From: Bacteroidota bacterium
GTDB lineage: Bacteria > Bacteroidota > Rhodothermia > Rhodothermales > UBA10348
Direction of reading: 5' to 3'
Assembly: GCA_027622005.1 (NCBI GenBank)
Contig: JAQBZH010000025.1
Location: 1 to 34,683 of the forward strand
DNA length: 34,683 nucleotides
Below, one piece after another: positions 7,850-17,324 of this stretch (positions within the stretch are counted from its first letter, which is position 1; every line of letters begins with the position of its first letter). The notes under the pieces are model-generated. The model made no database searches. It was not told the DNA's origin and saw only the letters and a program-made list of their open reading frames with translations. A program made the translations under genes and the position numbers.

Positions 7850-9403
7850 TTAAAGTGGAATGTTGCCGTGTTTTTTCTTTGGGTTATTCACCACTTTATT
7901 TTTTAGCATTTCCAGACCTCGAATGACGCGGGTTCGGGTAGACGATGGTTCAATGACATCATCCACATATCCATATTCAGCAGCCACGTATGGATTCAAA
8001 AACCGGTCCCTATAATCTTCAATGATTTTTTCTTCGGTAGATTTAGGATCCTCTGCGGAATCAATTTGCCTACGATAAATAATTTCTACCGCGCCTTTAG
8101 GGCCCATTACGGCAATTTCAGCCGTTGGCCAGGCAAAATTTAGATCGCCTCGGATGTGTTTCGAATTCATCACATCGTAGGCACCACCGTAGGCTTTTCG
8201 GGTGATTATCGTGATTTTCGGTACGGTTGCTTCGCAAAAAGCGTATAACAACTTAGCTCCGTTTCGGATGATACCGCGCCATTCCTGATCGGTACCAGGC
8301 ATAAAACCGGGGACATCTTCGAAAACAAGCAGCGGAATATTGAACGCATCACAAAAACGAACAAAGCGAGCGCCTTTGATGGATGAATCGATATCCAAAA
8401 CACCGGCTAAAACGGCTGGATTGTTGGCAACCACGCCAACCGATTGGCCGTTCATTCGCGCAAATCCTACGATAATATTGGGCGCAAAGTCGGCATGAAG
8501 CTCAAAAAAGTGCCCATCATCAACAATTTTAGCAAGAACAGACCGCATTTCGTACGGCTTGTTTGGGTTGGACGGGACCACTTCGTCCAGGGTATGGTCC
8601 GCGCGATCAACGGGATCGGATGTAGCCTTTCTAGGGGCTGAATCTTCGCAGTTAGATGGTAAATACGAGTATAATTCCCGAATAGCCATGAGGCACTCGG
8701 CCTCACTTTTACATGCCATGTGGGCTACACCGCTCTTCGAGGCGTGCGTATCCGCGCCTCCCAATTCCTCCGATGTTACAGATTCTTGGGTCACTGTTTT
8801 GACCACATTCGGTCCGGTTACAAACATGTAACTGGATTTTTTAACCATAAAAATGAAGTCTGTTATGGCGGGGGAGTACACCGCACCACCTGCACAAGGA
8901 CCCATTATGGCTGAAATCTGTGGTACCACTCCCGATGCGAGGGTGTTCTGGAGGAATATATCTGCATATCCTCCGAGCGAAACGACCCCCTCCTGAATGC
9001 GAGCTCCGCCAGAATCATTTAATCCAATCACTGGCGCGCCATTTTCGAGGGCCAATTTCATGATTTTGATGATTTTCTGCGCGTGCGCTTGTCCCAATGA
9101 ACCGCCAAAAACCGTAAAATCTTGGCTATAAACGTAAACCAAACGGCCATCTATCGTCCCATAACCGGTAACTACACCATCGCCGTAGGGCCGATTTTTT
9201 TCCTGTCCAAACTCGTGCGACTGGTGCCGCACAAACATCCCGAGCTCCTCGAAAGACCCATCATCCAAAAGAATTTCAAGGCGCTCGCGGGCGGTTAATT
9301 TTCCCTGTTCATGCTGCCGCCGAATTCGATCTTGACCCCCTCCCAGATTAGCTTCCTCACGCCGCTTCCGTAGGTCTTGAAACAATTCTTCGTTGGAGTG
9401 CAT
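7850..9403 (-). CDS. Acyl-CoA carboxylase, carboxyltransferase subunit (PccB/AccD type)
   Basis: Biotin-dependent carboxyltransferase that moves CO2 from carboxybiotin to an acyl-CoA, most likely propionyl-CoA to give methylmalonyl-CoA. The protein has the two crotonase-fold halves of this family. Oxyanion-hole loops are seen as [11 protein letters not shown] (129-139) with [12 protein letters not shown] (168-179), and [10 protein letters not shown] (365-374) with [11 protein letters not shown] (402-412). The Asp in GGAYD may mark propionyl preference, as studied in Streptomyces PccB. The ATG at 9403 gives the usual 517 aa and the expected N-terminus [15 protein letters not shown] longer frame back to 9484 would overlap the upstream gene and add an atypical 27 residues. 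No biotin carboxylase or biotin carrier gene is nearby. A palindrome of 14 bp (7845-7858) covers the stop codon. Confidence 0.93.
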   Translation of the reverse strand: MHSNEELFQDLRKRREEANLGGGQDRIRRQHEQGKLTARERLEILLDDGSFEELGMFVRHQSHEFGQEKNRPYGDGVVTGYGTIDGRLVYVYSQDFTVFGGSLGQAHAQKIIKIMKLALENGAPVIGLNDSGGARIQEGVVSLGGYADIFLQNTLASGVVPQISAIMGPCAGGAVYSPAITDFIFMVKKSSYMFVTGPNVVKTVTQESVTSEELGGADTHASKSGVAHMACKSEAECLMAIRELYSYLPSNCEDSAPRKATSDPVDRADHTLDEVVPSNPNKPYEMRSVLAKIVDDGHFFELHADFAPNIIVGFARMNGQSVGVVANNPAVLAGVLDIDSSIKGARFVRFCDAFNIPLLVFEDVPGFMPGTDQEWRGIIRNGAKLLYAFCEATVPKITIITRKAYGGAYDVMNSKHIRGDLNFAWPTAEIAVMGPKGAVEIIYRRQIDSAEDPKSTEEKIIEDYRDRFLNPYVAAEYGYVDDVIEPSSTRTRVIRGLEMLKNKVVNNPKKKHGNIPL

Positions 9404-9446
9404 GTTGTTGTGGTGAAGAAGGGTTTTTGGGGTGTAGCAGGATTTC

Positions 9447-10847
9447 TTAAGATCGTAGCCCGGAATATCGAGATTCGACTGCATTCGTGAAATCCACGGC
9501 GGTCGCTGAGTAAATATCGACTTTAAATGGTCGGAAAACCTTATTGGCTATGATTTCTGACGCGGAAGTCCAATCAGGCGCCGTGGCCAATGACTGCATC
9601 GTTTCGTCGAACGCCGAGTGATTTCCCGCAAACAATTGCCAGATAAACCGTTCTTTTTGGGCGCTTTCCGAGCCTAAAACCAGGGCGCTAACGTCTGGTC
9701 GGGGCTCTGGTTTGGGGACAGTGACTTTGATATTGAGAACTTCTTTTTCAGGTCTCTCATCCTTTTCAGGTCGCTTTTCTTTTTCAGGGCCCTCTTTTGC
9801 AGGTCTCTCCTCTTTTTCAGGGCTCTGTTCGTTTTCTGGGTGCACATCTTTTTCAGCGTGCTCTTCCTTTTTACGGCTAAAGGCTTTCCAAAGCGGCTCT
9901 GCGGTGTTGGCCGATTCGGCCGGAGGTGAAGAGGAGTCCGCTTTCTGAAATTTCTTCCACAGCGGCAAGGCGACCTTTGGACTTGGGAGATCGGTCTCAA
10001 CAGGATCGGTGGGGGCCGGAACTTCGCGTTGTATTGGGACCGGAGTGGGAATGATTGGAGATTCTTGAAGGGTCTCGACTGGCTCAAACGCGTCGTTCAA
10101 AAAATGGTCAATCAAGTCTTTGAGCGAGTCCAGAGACACCAATTCAGCTCGTTTCGAAGCTGCTGTTTCCTGAACAAACCGGCTCAATTTGCTTTGCCCT
10201 TTATCCTCAAAAAAGCGAACTACAAACGAAACAGGCAGCCCCGGCGTGGGAAGTTCTGCTAGTTTCACCAACGGACTTAACAGCTTTAACCAGGCCTTTG
10301 AATCGTAACGATCGGTTATTTGCAGGTCTACCTGATACAACGCATTAACGAACTCAACTTTAATAATGCGTTGCGTCTTTTTTCGGCTCAAATAGGCCTC
10401 GACCGCACGGCTTATGTAGGGGTAGTCCGAAAAATAGCCCGCTTTTCGAAGTAGATCGGCGGCAGAGATCGATGAAGAATCAGCTGCAAAAACAAATCGG
10501 ACCAGTAAAGAAACGGGCGAAATCAAGTACTCCACAACATGTTCAACCGCTTGATGAACGGCTTTAGGCCATTCTGAAGCCGGAAAACGCGCCAGATTTC
10601 CCAGAGTCAAAACGGCTTGTTGTATCACCAGCTGATATTCGTCATCGTCGGCATCAAACCATTCAGACCGCACGTTGAGCAATTCAGCGGCTTCGATTTC
10701 CGAACGCCTCTGTAACGTAGTCACCAAAAAATGTTTGATGCCTGAAGGCAGCTCGGCCTCCAGGATTTGGGTTCTGGAATACGAATGTCCAGCTGGAAAT
10801 TCCTGCAGGATTCGATTTTCTATCGACTGTATGGTCTGGTCTAGCAT
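9447..10847 (-). CDS. Protein of unknown function with charged hexapeptide-repeat linker
   Basis: I do not recognise the family. No signal peptide or membrane segment is present, so it should be cytoplasmic. Residues 1-250 are a mixed helical domain with several aromatic and basic patches. Residues 255-385 are a low-complexity linker rich in Pro, Glu and Lys. The linker holds two copies of a short motif, PLWKKF (295-300) and PLWKAF (318-323), and about seven degenerate copies of a hexapeptide EKxxRP (332-369). Residues 388-466 form a compact C-terminal domain ([19 protein letters not shown] and onward). The gene ends 43 bp before the carboxyltransferase start, so the two are probably co-transcribed. 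The architecture (domain, flexible charged linker with repeated short motifs, domain) suggests an adaptor or scaffold, which is inference. Confidence 0.7.
   Translation of the reverse strand: MLDQTIQSIENRILQEFPAGHSYSRTQILEAELPSGIKHFLVTTLQRRSEIEAAELLNVRSEWFDADDDEYQLVIQQAVLTLGNLARFPASEWPKAVHQAVEHVVEYLISPVSLLVRFVFAADSSSISAADLLRKAGYFSDYPYISRAVEAYLSRKKTQRIIKVEFVNALYQVDLQITDRYDSKAWLKLLSPLVKLAELPTPGLPVSFVVRFFEDKGQSKLSRFVQETAASKRAELVSLDSLKDLIDHFLNDAFEPVETLQESPIIPTPVPIQREVPAPTDPVETDLPSPKVALPLWKKFQKADSSSPPAESANTAEPLWKAFSRKKEEHAEKDVHPENEQSPEKEERPAKEGPEKEKRPEKDERPEKEVLNIKVTVPKPEPRPDVSALVLGSESAQKERFIWQLFAGNHSAFDETMQSLATAPDWTSASEIIANKVFRPFKVDIYSATAVDFTNAVESRYSGLRS
9741..9854 (-). repeat. Degenerate 18-bp tandem repeat encoding EKxxRP units
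   Basis: The DNA shows a recurring TTTTTCAGG-type block every 15-18 bases on the plus strand. It encodes the units [35 protein letters not shown] and EKEV on the minus strand. Such tracts often vary in copy number between strains. Confidence 0.75.
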
Positions 10848-10980
10848 CCCTCTATTTTTTTGATCGCTCGGTCTTACGCCTAGATTTCGTGCTTGTTTTA
10901 TAGCTTATGGACAAAATTAAATAGGGTGAAAACCCAATAGGTAATCAGCCGCGAATTCTAATTTTTGTAGGATTGGCTAA

Positions 10981-11103
10981 ATGGACGATAAAAAGGGAAT
11001 CTCAGACTGGTTCTGCACGTCTACCCCTCATGGAAATCATTCTAGGTTCGTGATCCAGAATACTTTCCTGAAAGATTTAAGCAATTTGGTGCCGGGCCGA
11101 TAA
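10981..11103 (+). CDS. Possible small ORF (40 aa)
   Basis: An ATG with an AGGA-type site about 8-10 bases upstream opens a 40-residue frame beginning MDDKKGISDWF and ending VPGR. It has no signal peptide and no motif I recognise. It overlaps the hairpin at 11032-11068, so it may be a chance frame within a structured RNA. Confidence 0.15.
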   Translation: MDDKKGISDWFCTSTPHGNHSRFVIQNTFLKDLSNLVPGR

Positions 11104-11163
11104 CAGTTGCGAGACGGACTCTGATTCATCCAGGATTTGTCTCAAGGCGGTTTGTCCTCAGGG

Positions 11164-11191
11164 AGAGCCCGGTCCTGTAAGGCCGGGCTCT
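11164..11191 (+). terminator. Rho-independent terminator upstream of the 431-aa gene
   Basis: Arms AGAGCCCGG (11164-11172) and CCGGGCTCT (11183-11191) pair perfectly over 9 bp, and TTCTATTTTT follows. The loop contains CCTGTAAGG, very similar to the loop of the terminator at 20446-20469. Confidence 0.8.
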
Positions 11192-11248
11192 TTCTATTTT
11201 TAACCGATTTTTACCGCATCTGAATCCAAGCATCCGCCAATTACAAAA

Positions 11249-12544
11249 GTGAAAAAATCCTTTCTTCAACTGCTGTTGTTTATTGCCGTCACCCTTCCTG
11301 CAACCGCACAGGAAAGCATACCTGAAACGTTAGACCTATTTATTGATTGTGGTCGCAGTTGTGATTTTGACTACATGCGAAGAGAAATACCCTACATCAA
11401 TTACGTCCGTGATCGGGTTGGGGCAGACGTTCACTTACTAATTACCGAAGAGAGCACGGGGTCTGGTGGGCGGAATTTTAAACTGGAATTTATTGGATTA
11501 GACCAGCTTGCCTCCATGAAAGACGATCTTGCTTTCGTTGCTGGTTCGACGGACACGAGTAATGAAGTCCGTGAAGGGTTAACCAACACGATTGCAAGGG
11601 GCTTGGTTCGATTTTTGATGACTACAGAAATGGGAAAGCGAATAGAAGTGTCCGTCCCCGTTACGGAGCAGAGCACACTACCCGAAAACGTACAGGTTAT
11701 TGATGACCCATGGAATTTTTGGGTATTTAATGTTCGGATGAGCGGTAGTTATGAAGCGGAAGAGTCCAACAGTAAAACAGTCATTGAAACCAATGTATCA
11801 GCGGACCGAGTAACCGAGGAGTGGAAGTTTCTGGTCTGGGGTAGAATGAATTACCGTGAAAGCCGATTCGACTTGAGTACGGGTACCATTCGCAGTTCCA
11901 ATCGTGACGGAAGCGTCTACGGCCAGCTGGTTAAAAGCTTAAGTGAACGATGGTCCGCGGGGCTTACGACTTACACCAACACGTCATCCAGTAACAACAC
12001 GAACTTATCGACCTCCATTTCTCCAACGGTTGAATTCAGCTTTTTCCCCTACACCGAATCTTCCACTCGCGATTTGAGGGCTCGTTATGAAATCAATCTT
12101 CGAAAGAACAGCTACGACGAGCTTACGGTTTATAACGAGCTTGACCAATTGCTCATCCAAAATCAGCTACAACTGATGGCCAATTTTCGACAGCCTTGGG
12201 GTTCTGCGCGCGCCAGCATTTCTCTCGAATCCTACGTGACCGACTTTGAAGAGTCTCTCTTTGACCTTTACAATGTTGCTCTAAATGGAAATATAGATTT
12301 TCGCGTTGCGCGGGGACTATCGATAAATTTGGAGGCCAAAGTTTCCTCCGTGCACGACCAGATTTGGCTTCCTTTGGAAGAGTCGGACGACGAAGACGTA
12401 TTATTAGGCAACAGAAAATTACCGACCAGCTTCGAGTACGAAATGAAACTCGGCTTCAGTTACCGTTTCGGCTCTATCTATAACAATATTGTGAATCCAC
12501 GATTCGGCTTCTTCGGTGGCGGTGGCGGTAGCAGCAGTAGGTAA
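11249..12544 (+). CDS. Putative outer-membrane beta-barrel protein, function unknown
   Basis: A Sec signal peptide covers residues 1-20 (ending ATA-Q), read from a GTG start at 11249. The N-terminal domain (about 25-150) has the motif FIDCGRSCDFDYMRREIP (31-48) with Cys34 and Cys38, then ADVHLLITEESTGSGGRNF (59-77). I associate this arrangement with a family of uncharacterised secreted Bacteroidota proteins, from memory only. From about residue 170 the sequence alternates hydrophobic and polar residues in strands separated by turns, ending SYRFGSIYNNIVNPRFGFF and a Gly/Ser-rich tail, as expected for a membrane barrel. The N-terminal part probably sits in the periplasm. The gene stands alone between divergent and downstream units, 57 bp after a terminator. 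Confidence 0.75.
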   Translation: MKKSFLQLLLFIAVTLPATAQESIPETLDLFIDCGRSCDFDYMRREIPYINYVRDRVGADVHLLITEESTGSGGRNFKLEFIGLDQLASMKDDLAFVAGSTDTSNEVREGLTNTIARGLVRFLMTTEMGKRIEVSVPVTEQSTLPENVQVIDDPWNFWVFNVRMSGSYEAEESNSKTVIETNVSADRVTEEWKFLVWGRMNYRESRFDLSTGTIRSSNRDGSVYGQLVKSLSERWSAGLTTYTNTSSSNNTNLSTSISPTVEFSFFPYTESSTRDLRARYEINLRKNSYDELTVYNELDQLLIQNQLQLMANFRQPWGSARASISLESYVTDFEESLFDLYNVALNGNIDFRVARGLSINLEAKVSSVHDQIWLPLEESDDEDVLLGNRKLPTSFEYEMKLGFSYRFGSIYNNIVNPRFGFFGGGGGSSSR

Positions 12545-12672
12545 TAATTAAAACCATCTTCGAGCTAGGAAGTAGCCTCGTCTAAATCTGCTAGAACACC
12601 TTTTTCAGGTTCGCAAATCGAGCCCAATCATACCTATCTTCAAATTCATTTAAGGACTTGAACAGAGGACAG

Positions 12673-13926
12673 ATGAGTTTGAAAAAGCGACTTGGGGTAG
12701 GGTTTGTAGGTAGCGGGTTTATTGCCCGGTTTCACATCCTGTCCTTCCAGGCCGTAAGGGACGCGGACATCTTGGGCGTTTGGAGCCCGAATGTGGAAAA
12801 TGCAGAGTCGGCGGCTGCCTATTCCCGTTCCCTGCGTGTTGGTGAGGCAAAAGCGTATCAGTCTATCACTGAAATGATAGCCGATCCGGCCATTGACTGC
12901 CTATGGATTTGCGGTCCCAACCACCGACGGGTGGAAAATATGGAGGAGATCGTGAGCGCCTTAAAGCGCGGCGTCGGCGAATTGGTTGGAGTTGCTTGCG
13001 AAAAGCCTCTTGCTAGAAATGTCGCGGAAGCCAAACAGGTCATTGCCCTTCTAGAGCAAACAAATCTCCTTCACGGCTATTTAGAAGACCAAATTTTCTC
13101 GCCTAACCTAGTTCGAGGGCGTGAGATTGCCTGGAAGAGAGGCGCAGCGCTGAGCGGTCGTCCTTATTTGGCCCGCGCGGCCGAAGAACATTCAGGACCA
13201 CACGCAACTTGGTTTTGGAGCGGCGAACAGCAAGGTGGCGGCGTTCTCAATGATATGATGTGCCATAGCGTGGAAGTCGCGCGGTTTTTATTGACCCGCC
13301 CGGGGGCTTCGAGAGCATCCATTACGCCCGTTTCGGTTAATTGCCAGATTGCGAGCCTAAAGTGGAGTCGACCTGAATACGCGGAAATACTCCGGAAGAC
13401 GTATGGCCCCAGTATCGATTATTTGAAGCACCCAGCTGAAGATTTTGCCCGCGCCACGATTGAGTATCGCGATGAACAAGGCCACCCATTGATTGCCGAA
13501 ATGACGACATCATGGAGCTATGTGGGTCCGGGGCTTCGATTATCATCCGAATTACTCGGTCCGGAATATTCCATGCGGGCCAACTCGCTTGACTCCGGCG
13601 GTACCGTTTTCCTGAGCCGAGCTGTTACGGGGGCTGCAGGGGAGGATATTGTCGAAAAACAGAATGCTGAGCAAGGCGATATGCCCTTTGTGGGCAACGA
13701 GGCCGCGGAATATGGTTATGAAGACGAAAATCGGTACATGATTCGATGCTTTTTAGACGGTATCCAACCCACCGAGAATTTCTACGATGGGTTGGAAGTG
13801 ACCGAGCTCTTGATGACCAGCTATATGAGTGCTGAGCAGGGCCGCCGAATCATGTGGAAGCCTGAAGGACTGGACACCTATGTGCCTCCAGTTGCTAAAG
13901 GAACGTGGAATCCGCGACACGAATAG
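12673..13926 (+). CDS. Gfo/Idh/MocA-family oxidoreductase (cytoplasmic)
   Basis: NAD(P)-dependent sugar or inositol dehydrogenase-like protein. The N-terminal Rossmann fold shows GVGFVGSGFIARFH (residues 8-21) and the conserved CEKPLA with E110-K111-P112. The C-terminal substrate domain carries GGGVLNDMMCHSVE with D194 and H198, the usual catalytic pair. No signal peptide, so it acts in the cytosol, unlike the second family member at 17325. The ATG at 12673 is chosen over a TTG at 12658 because GAGGACAG directly upstream offers a ribosome-binding site; this gives 417 aa. It is 65 bp upstream of the large BNR protein and is probably first in the operon running to 19417. The exact substrate cannot be read from sequence. 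Confidence 0.9.
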   Translation: MSLKKRLGVGFVGSGFIARFHILSFQAVRDADILGVWSPNVENAESAAAYSRSLRVGEAKAYQSITEMIADPAIDCLWICGPNHRRVENMEEIVSALKRGVGELVGVACEKPLARNVAEAKQVIALLEQTNLLHGYLEDQIFSPNLVRGREIAWKRGAALSGRPYLARAAEEHSGPHATWFWSGEQQGGGVLNDMMCHSVEVARFLLTRPGASRASITPVSVNCQIASLKWSRPEYAEILRKTYGPSIDYLKHPAEDFARATIEYRDEQGHPLIAEMTTSWSYVGPGLRLSSELLGPEYSMRANSLDSGGTVFLSRAVTGAAGEDIVEKQNAEQGDMPFVGNEAAEYGYEDENRYMIRCFLDGIQPTENFYDGLEVTELLMTSYMSAEQGRRIMWKPEGLDTYVPPVAKGTWNPRHE

Positions 13927-13991
13927 TCACGGCAATTTGCAAGCCACGTCGTATGTTAGAACCGATTTTAACCAGAAATTGGATGCTAACT

Positions 13992-16900
13992 ATGCGACGT
14001 TGTTTTCTGCTTTTTGCCCTAAGCCTGCTCGTGGTTCCGTTTTCGCAAGGTCAACAGCTGGATATGGAACTGTTCGAGGCCATGAAACCTCGCAATATTG
14101 GCCCGGCTGGGATGAGTGGCCGAGTTACCGCTCTCGCCGCAGTCATAGATAATCCTGATGTGATTTATGCCGGTACGGCTTCCGGCGGCCTCTGGAAATC
14201 AACGTCTGGAGGGATCAAATGGGATCCCATTTTTGATGACCAACCAACTCATTCCATTGGGGCAATTGGCATTTTTCAAAACAATCCTGACGTCGTATGG
14301 GTCGGCGCTGGCGAAGGTAATCCCAGAAATAGTCAATCTGCGGGGAACGGATTGTATCGATCCCTCGACGGCGGAAAATCCTGGGTACATCTGGGTTTAA
14401 AAGATTCCAGAAACATCCATCGAATTGTGCTCGACCCGAACAACCAGAATACGGCATTGATCGGCGTGCAGGGGCCTGCGTGGGGAGAAACTGCCGAACG
14501 GGGTGTTTTTCGCACCACAGATGGGGGAAAAACGCTGGATAAAGTACTTTTTGTGGATGAAAAGACCGGCGTAGGTGATATGGTAATGGATCCGTCTAAT
14601 CCGAATCATATCCTCGTTGCAATGTGGGAATTTCGCCGTTGGCCCTGGTTTTTTAAATCAGGTGGCCCTGGTTCAGGTTTGTATGAAACGTGGGATGGCG
14701 GTGTTACCTGGAAACAAATTAAAGACACGGATGGGTTACCAAAAGGCGAATTGGGTCGAATTGGACTCGCTTTTTCAACAAACGAACCCGAAATAGTCTA
14801 TGCCTTGGTAGAAGCGAAAAAGAATGCTTTGTATCGCTCCGAAAATGGCGGTCGCACTTGGCGGATGGTTAATGACGATGCCGATGTGAACGGCCGACCA
14901 TTCTATTATGGAGAAATCTATGTCGACCCCGAAAATGAAAACCGAGTCTACAAAATCGAAACGTACATTCACGTTAGTGAAGATGGGGGAAAAAGCTTTC
15001 GGCAATGGCAACCGGGTTATGCCGAGAACGGCGTCCATCCTGATCACCACGCCTTTTGGGTCTCGGCCAAGGATCCAAGCTTTATTATTGAAGGCAATGA
15101 TGGCGGTATGTCCATCACCCGGGACAAAGGAAAAACCTGGCAATTTGTCGAGAACCTCCCCGTTGCCCAGTTTTATCACATCAATGTGGACAACGAGTTT
15201 CCCTATAACGTGATGGGGGGCATGCAAGACAACGGATCCTGGATCGGTCCGGCCTACGTCTGGAAGTCTGGCGGGATTCGGAATTCGTATTGGCAGGAAA
15301 TCGCGTTTGGAGATGGCTTTGACGTTTCAGCTGATCCAGCAGATTCTCGTTATGGATATGCCATGAGTCAAGGCGGAAGTATTGCCCGGTACGATAAAGA
15401 GACGGGCGAAAGTGACTATATCCAGCCGCTACACCCTGATCCAAGCGTTTTCCTCAGATACAACTGGGATGCGGCCTTCGCCCAGAGTCCTCACGATGCC
15501 GGCACGATCTATTACGGCAGTCAATACCTGCACAAATCGGCAAACAGAGGCCAAAGTTGGCAGGTAATTTCACCCGATTTGACAACCAACGACCCAGAGA
15601 AGCAGAAACAAGGGATCTCTGGGGGGCTCACCTACGATGCTACACAAGCGGAAAACCACACCACGATCGTGTCGATCGGAGTGAGTCCTGTTGAGAAAGG
15701 CGTTTTGTGGGTTGGTACCGACGATGGAAATGTCCAATTAAGCAGAGACGAAGGAGTAACCTGGACCGAAGTGGGCTCTAATATTAAAGGAGTCGTAGAC
15801 AAGTCGTGGGTTCACCAGATCAAACCTTCTCCGCACAATGCAGCGGAAGCCGTGGTTGTCATTGACGATCATCGTCAAAACAATTGGGAGCCGTACGTTT
15901 ACCGGACTAAGGACTGGGGCAAGAGCTGGGACCGGTTGGTTGATTCTGACGATGTATTCGGCTTTGCACTTTCATTCATCCAAGATCCCGTCGTTCCTAA
16001 TTTGATGTTTTTGGGCACGGAGTTCGGACTCTATGTGTCGATTGATGACGGCAAGAAATGGACCAAATGGACACAGGGTTATCCAACCGCGTCGACCATG
16101 GATATGGTCATTCATGAGCGCGAGGTAGACTTGGTCATCGGGACATTTGGAAGAAGCGCGTGGGTTTTGGATGATATTCGGCCCCTCCGCGAAATCGCGT
16201 CGAAAGGAGCAAAAGTGCTGGAAGAAGCGGTGCATGTTTTCCCGGGACCGGTTGCCTATCAGGCTTCGACTATTGAGGCCGCCGGAACTCGCTTTAAGGG
16301 GGACGCCATTTTTGCCGGCGAAAACCGACGGGGCGGCGGGGCGAACATCACTTATTCCATTCATCCAGATGCCTTCGTGGCAGCGGATTCCCTAGATGAG
16401 GCCGAGAAGGAGACGGAGGAGGAATCCGAAGAAACCGATGGTGAGGACAAAAAGACCAAGACTCCGGAAAAGGTCAAAATCGAAATTCTTGAAAATGGGG
16501 AAGTCATTCGGACGTTCGATGGCCCTGCCAAAAAAGGGTTGAATAAAACTACGTGGTCGCTTACGCGAAAGGGCGTTCGGGGTCCAAGCCGGCAAGCGGC
16601 CCGGGCAACGGATTCCGAACCCAGCGGTGCATCCGTTCTTCCAGGTACCTACGCCGTTCGAGTGAGTTATGGGGCGGCTGTTTCGGAAACGATCATTGTG
16701 GTGGAATCCGATCCTAGGTTTGAGGTTGACGGTAACGCTGCACGTTCGAGGCTGGCATTATACGCTGAGTACGAAAAACTGAGTGTGGCAGCGGCCGCAA
16801 TGATTGACCGAATCAGAGAAGCTAAAGCGGTGGTAGTAAGGGTCAATTCGAGCCTGGGTGACCGTACCGATGATGTGGCCAAAGAGCTCAAAAAACACGG

Positions 16901-17219
16901 GAAAGCGGTTTCTGATTCGCTAGCGACCTTTGAAGATCGCTATTTTGGCGAGCAAGGAAAGCAAGGTATTTATCGCGATCCGAGCACTGTTAGTTCGATT
17001 TTCGGGCGTGCCCAGAGATATATATTCTCTAGTCAACGAGCGCCTAATACGCCCGAAGAATGGGCCATTTCGCACGGTAAAAAAGCCTTGATGGAGATGA
17101 TTTCGGACGTCAATGGATTTTTGGCCATGCAATGGGTCTCGTACAAAGAGGCCGTCGAGGCTTCAGATGCCTTTAAAATCGACCAGTTGAATATGATCGC
17201 CATCGAAATCGAAGACTAG
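13992..17219 (+). CDS. Large secreted BNR/sortilin-like (VPS10-type) propeller protein
   Basis: Exported protein of about 1075 aa. The signal peptide is clear from the ATG at 13992 (MRRCFLLFALSLLVV, cleavage near FSQG-Q); the frame extends back to 13905 inside the previous gene, but those residues lack signal character. The bulk is beta-propeller with about ten Asp-box motifs of the S/T-x-D-x-G-x-T/S-W type, for example SLDGGKSW, TTDGGKT, WDGGVTW, SENGGRTW, SEDGGKSF, TRDKGKTW, SRDEGVTW, TKDWGKSW and SIDDGKKW. Conserved GNDGG and GGMQDNGSW blocks are present. A late acidic linker (EKETEEESEETDGEDKK) precedes a FlgD-Ig-like stretch and a helical C-terminus. No T9SS tail is seen. Such proteins are often named glycosyl hydrolase or sortilin, but activity is unproven. 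It lies between two sugar dehydrogenase genes. Confidence 0.85.
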   Translation: MRRCFLLFALSLLVVPFSQGQQLDMELFEAMKPRNIGPAGMSGRVTALAAVIDNPDVIYAGTASGGLWKSTSGGIKWDPIFDDQPTHSIGAIGIFQNNPDVVWVGAGEGNPRNSQSAGNGLYRSLDGGKSWVHLGLKDSRNIHRIVLDPNNQNTALIGVQGPAWGETAERGVFRTTDGGKTLDKVLFVDEKTGVGDMVMDPSNPNHILVAMWEFRRWPWFFKSGGPGSGLYETWDGGVTWKQIKDTDGLPKGELGRIGLAFSTNEPEIVYALVEAKKNALYRSENGGRTWRMVNDDADVNGRPFYYGEIYVDPENENRVYKIETYIHVSEDGGKSFRQWQPGYAENGVHPDHHAFWVSAKDPSFIIEGNDGGMSITRDKGKTWQFVENLPVAQFYHINVDNEFPYNVMGGMQDNGSWIGPAYVWKSGGIRNSYWQEIAFGDGFDVSADPADSRYGYAMSQGGSIARYDKETGESDYIQPLHPDPSVFLRYNWDAAFAQSPHDAGTIYYGSQYLHKSANRGQSWQVISPDLTTNDPEKQKQGISGGLTYDATQAENHTTIVSIGVSPVEKGVLWVGTDDGNVQLSRDEGVTWTEVGSNIKGVVDKSWVHQIKPSPHNAAEAVVVIDDHRQNNWEPYVYRTKDWGKSWDRLVDSDDVFGFALSFIQDPVVPNLMFLGTEFGLYVSIDDGKKWTKWTQGYPTASTMDMVIHEREVDLVIGTFGRSAWVLDDIRPLREIASKGAKVLEEAVHVFPGPVAYQASTIEAAGTRFKGDAIFAGENRRGGGANITYSIHPDAFVAADSLDEAEKETEEESEETDGEDKKTKTPEKVKIEILENGEVIRTFDGPAKKGLNKTTWSLTRKGVRGPSRQAARATDSEPSGASVLPGTYAVRVSYGAAVSETIIVVESDPRFEVDGNAARSRLALYAEYEKLSVAAAAMIDRIREAKAVVVRVNSSLGDRTDDVAKELKKHGKAVSDSLATFEDRYFGEQGKQGIYRDPSTVSSIFGRAQRYIFSSQRAPNTPEEWAISHGKKALMEMISDVNGFLAMQWVSYKEAVEASDAFKIDQLNMIAIEIED

Positions 17220-17324
17220 TTCGGTTTTTTTACGCGCATTTATATCAAAACTATATTTGAATGAGTCCTTGCCTCAGAGAGTTGGGTCGAGTAAATATCA
17301 GGTACATCAAACGCACAGAAAACT

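Larger units (their letters stand above)
10981..11200 (+). ncRNA. Candidate structured small RNA or leader ending in a terminator
   Basis: Three successive hairpins lie on the plus strand. The first (11032-11068) pairs GGAAA with TTTCC and ATTCT with AGAAT, with symmetric 2-nt internal loops. The second (11111-11143) pairs GAGAC with GTCTC and GGA with TCC inside. The third is the terminator at 11164-11191. The 5' end is a guess. It does not carry the conserved core of 4.5S RNA, tmRNA or RNase P RNA. Alternatives are an attenuator leader for the 431-aa gene, or unrelated hairpins. Confidence 0.3.
10848..11248. other. Divergent intergenic region (401 bp)
   Basis: No confident gene fills this stretch between the divergent 466-aa and 431-aa genes. 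It must hold the promoters of both. It also contains a hairpin at 11032-11068, another at 11111-11143, a Rho-independent terminator at 11164-11191, and a possible 40-codon frame at 10981-11103. The presence of a terminator upstream of the 431-aa gene means that something else is transcribed rightward from within the region, or that the gene has an attenuated leader. Confidence 0.6.

Noticed and set aside
9674-10087. Highly basic 137-aa frame within the 466-aa gene
   Set aside because: It is an overlapping-frame reading of the EK-rich repeats and has no independent start signal or motif.
10981-11200. Possibility that the structured region is 4.5S RNA, tmRNA or RNase P RNA
   Set aside because: The conserved GGAAGC-type 4.5S core is absent, the segment is too short for the other two, and no tRNA-like end is visible.
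13829-14152. 107-aa plus-strand frame bridging the Gfo/Idh/MocA and BNR genes
   Set aside because: It is out of frame with both real genes and covers their conserved ends; no motif.
14775-15227. 150-aa minus-strand frame opposite the first BNR gene
   Set aside because: Same reason: antisense to propeller coding sequence, no signal or domain.
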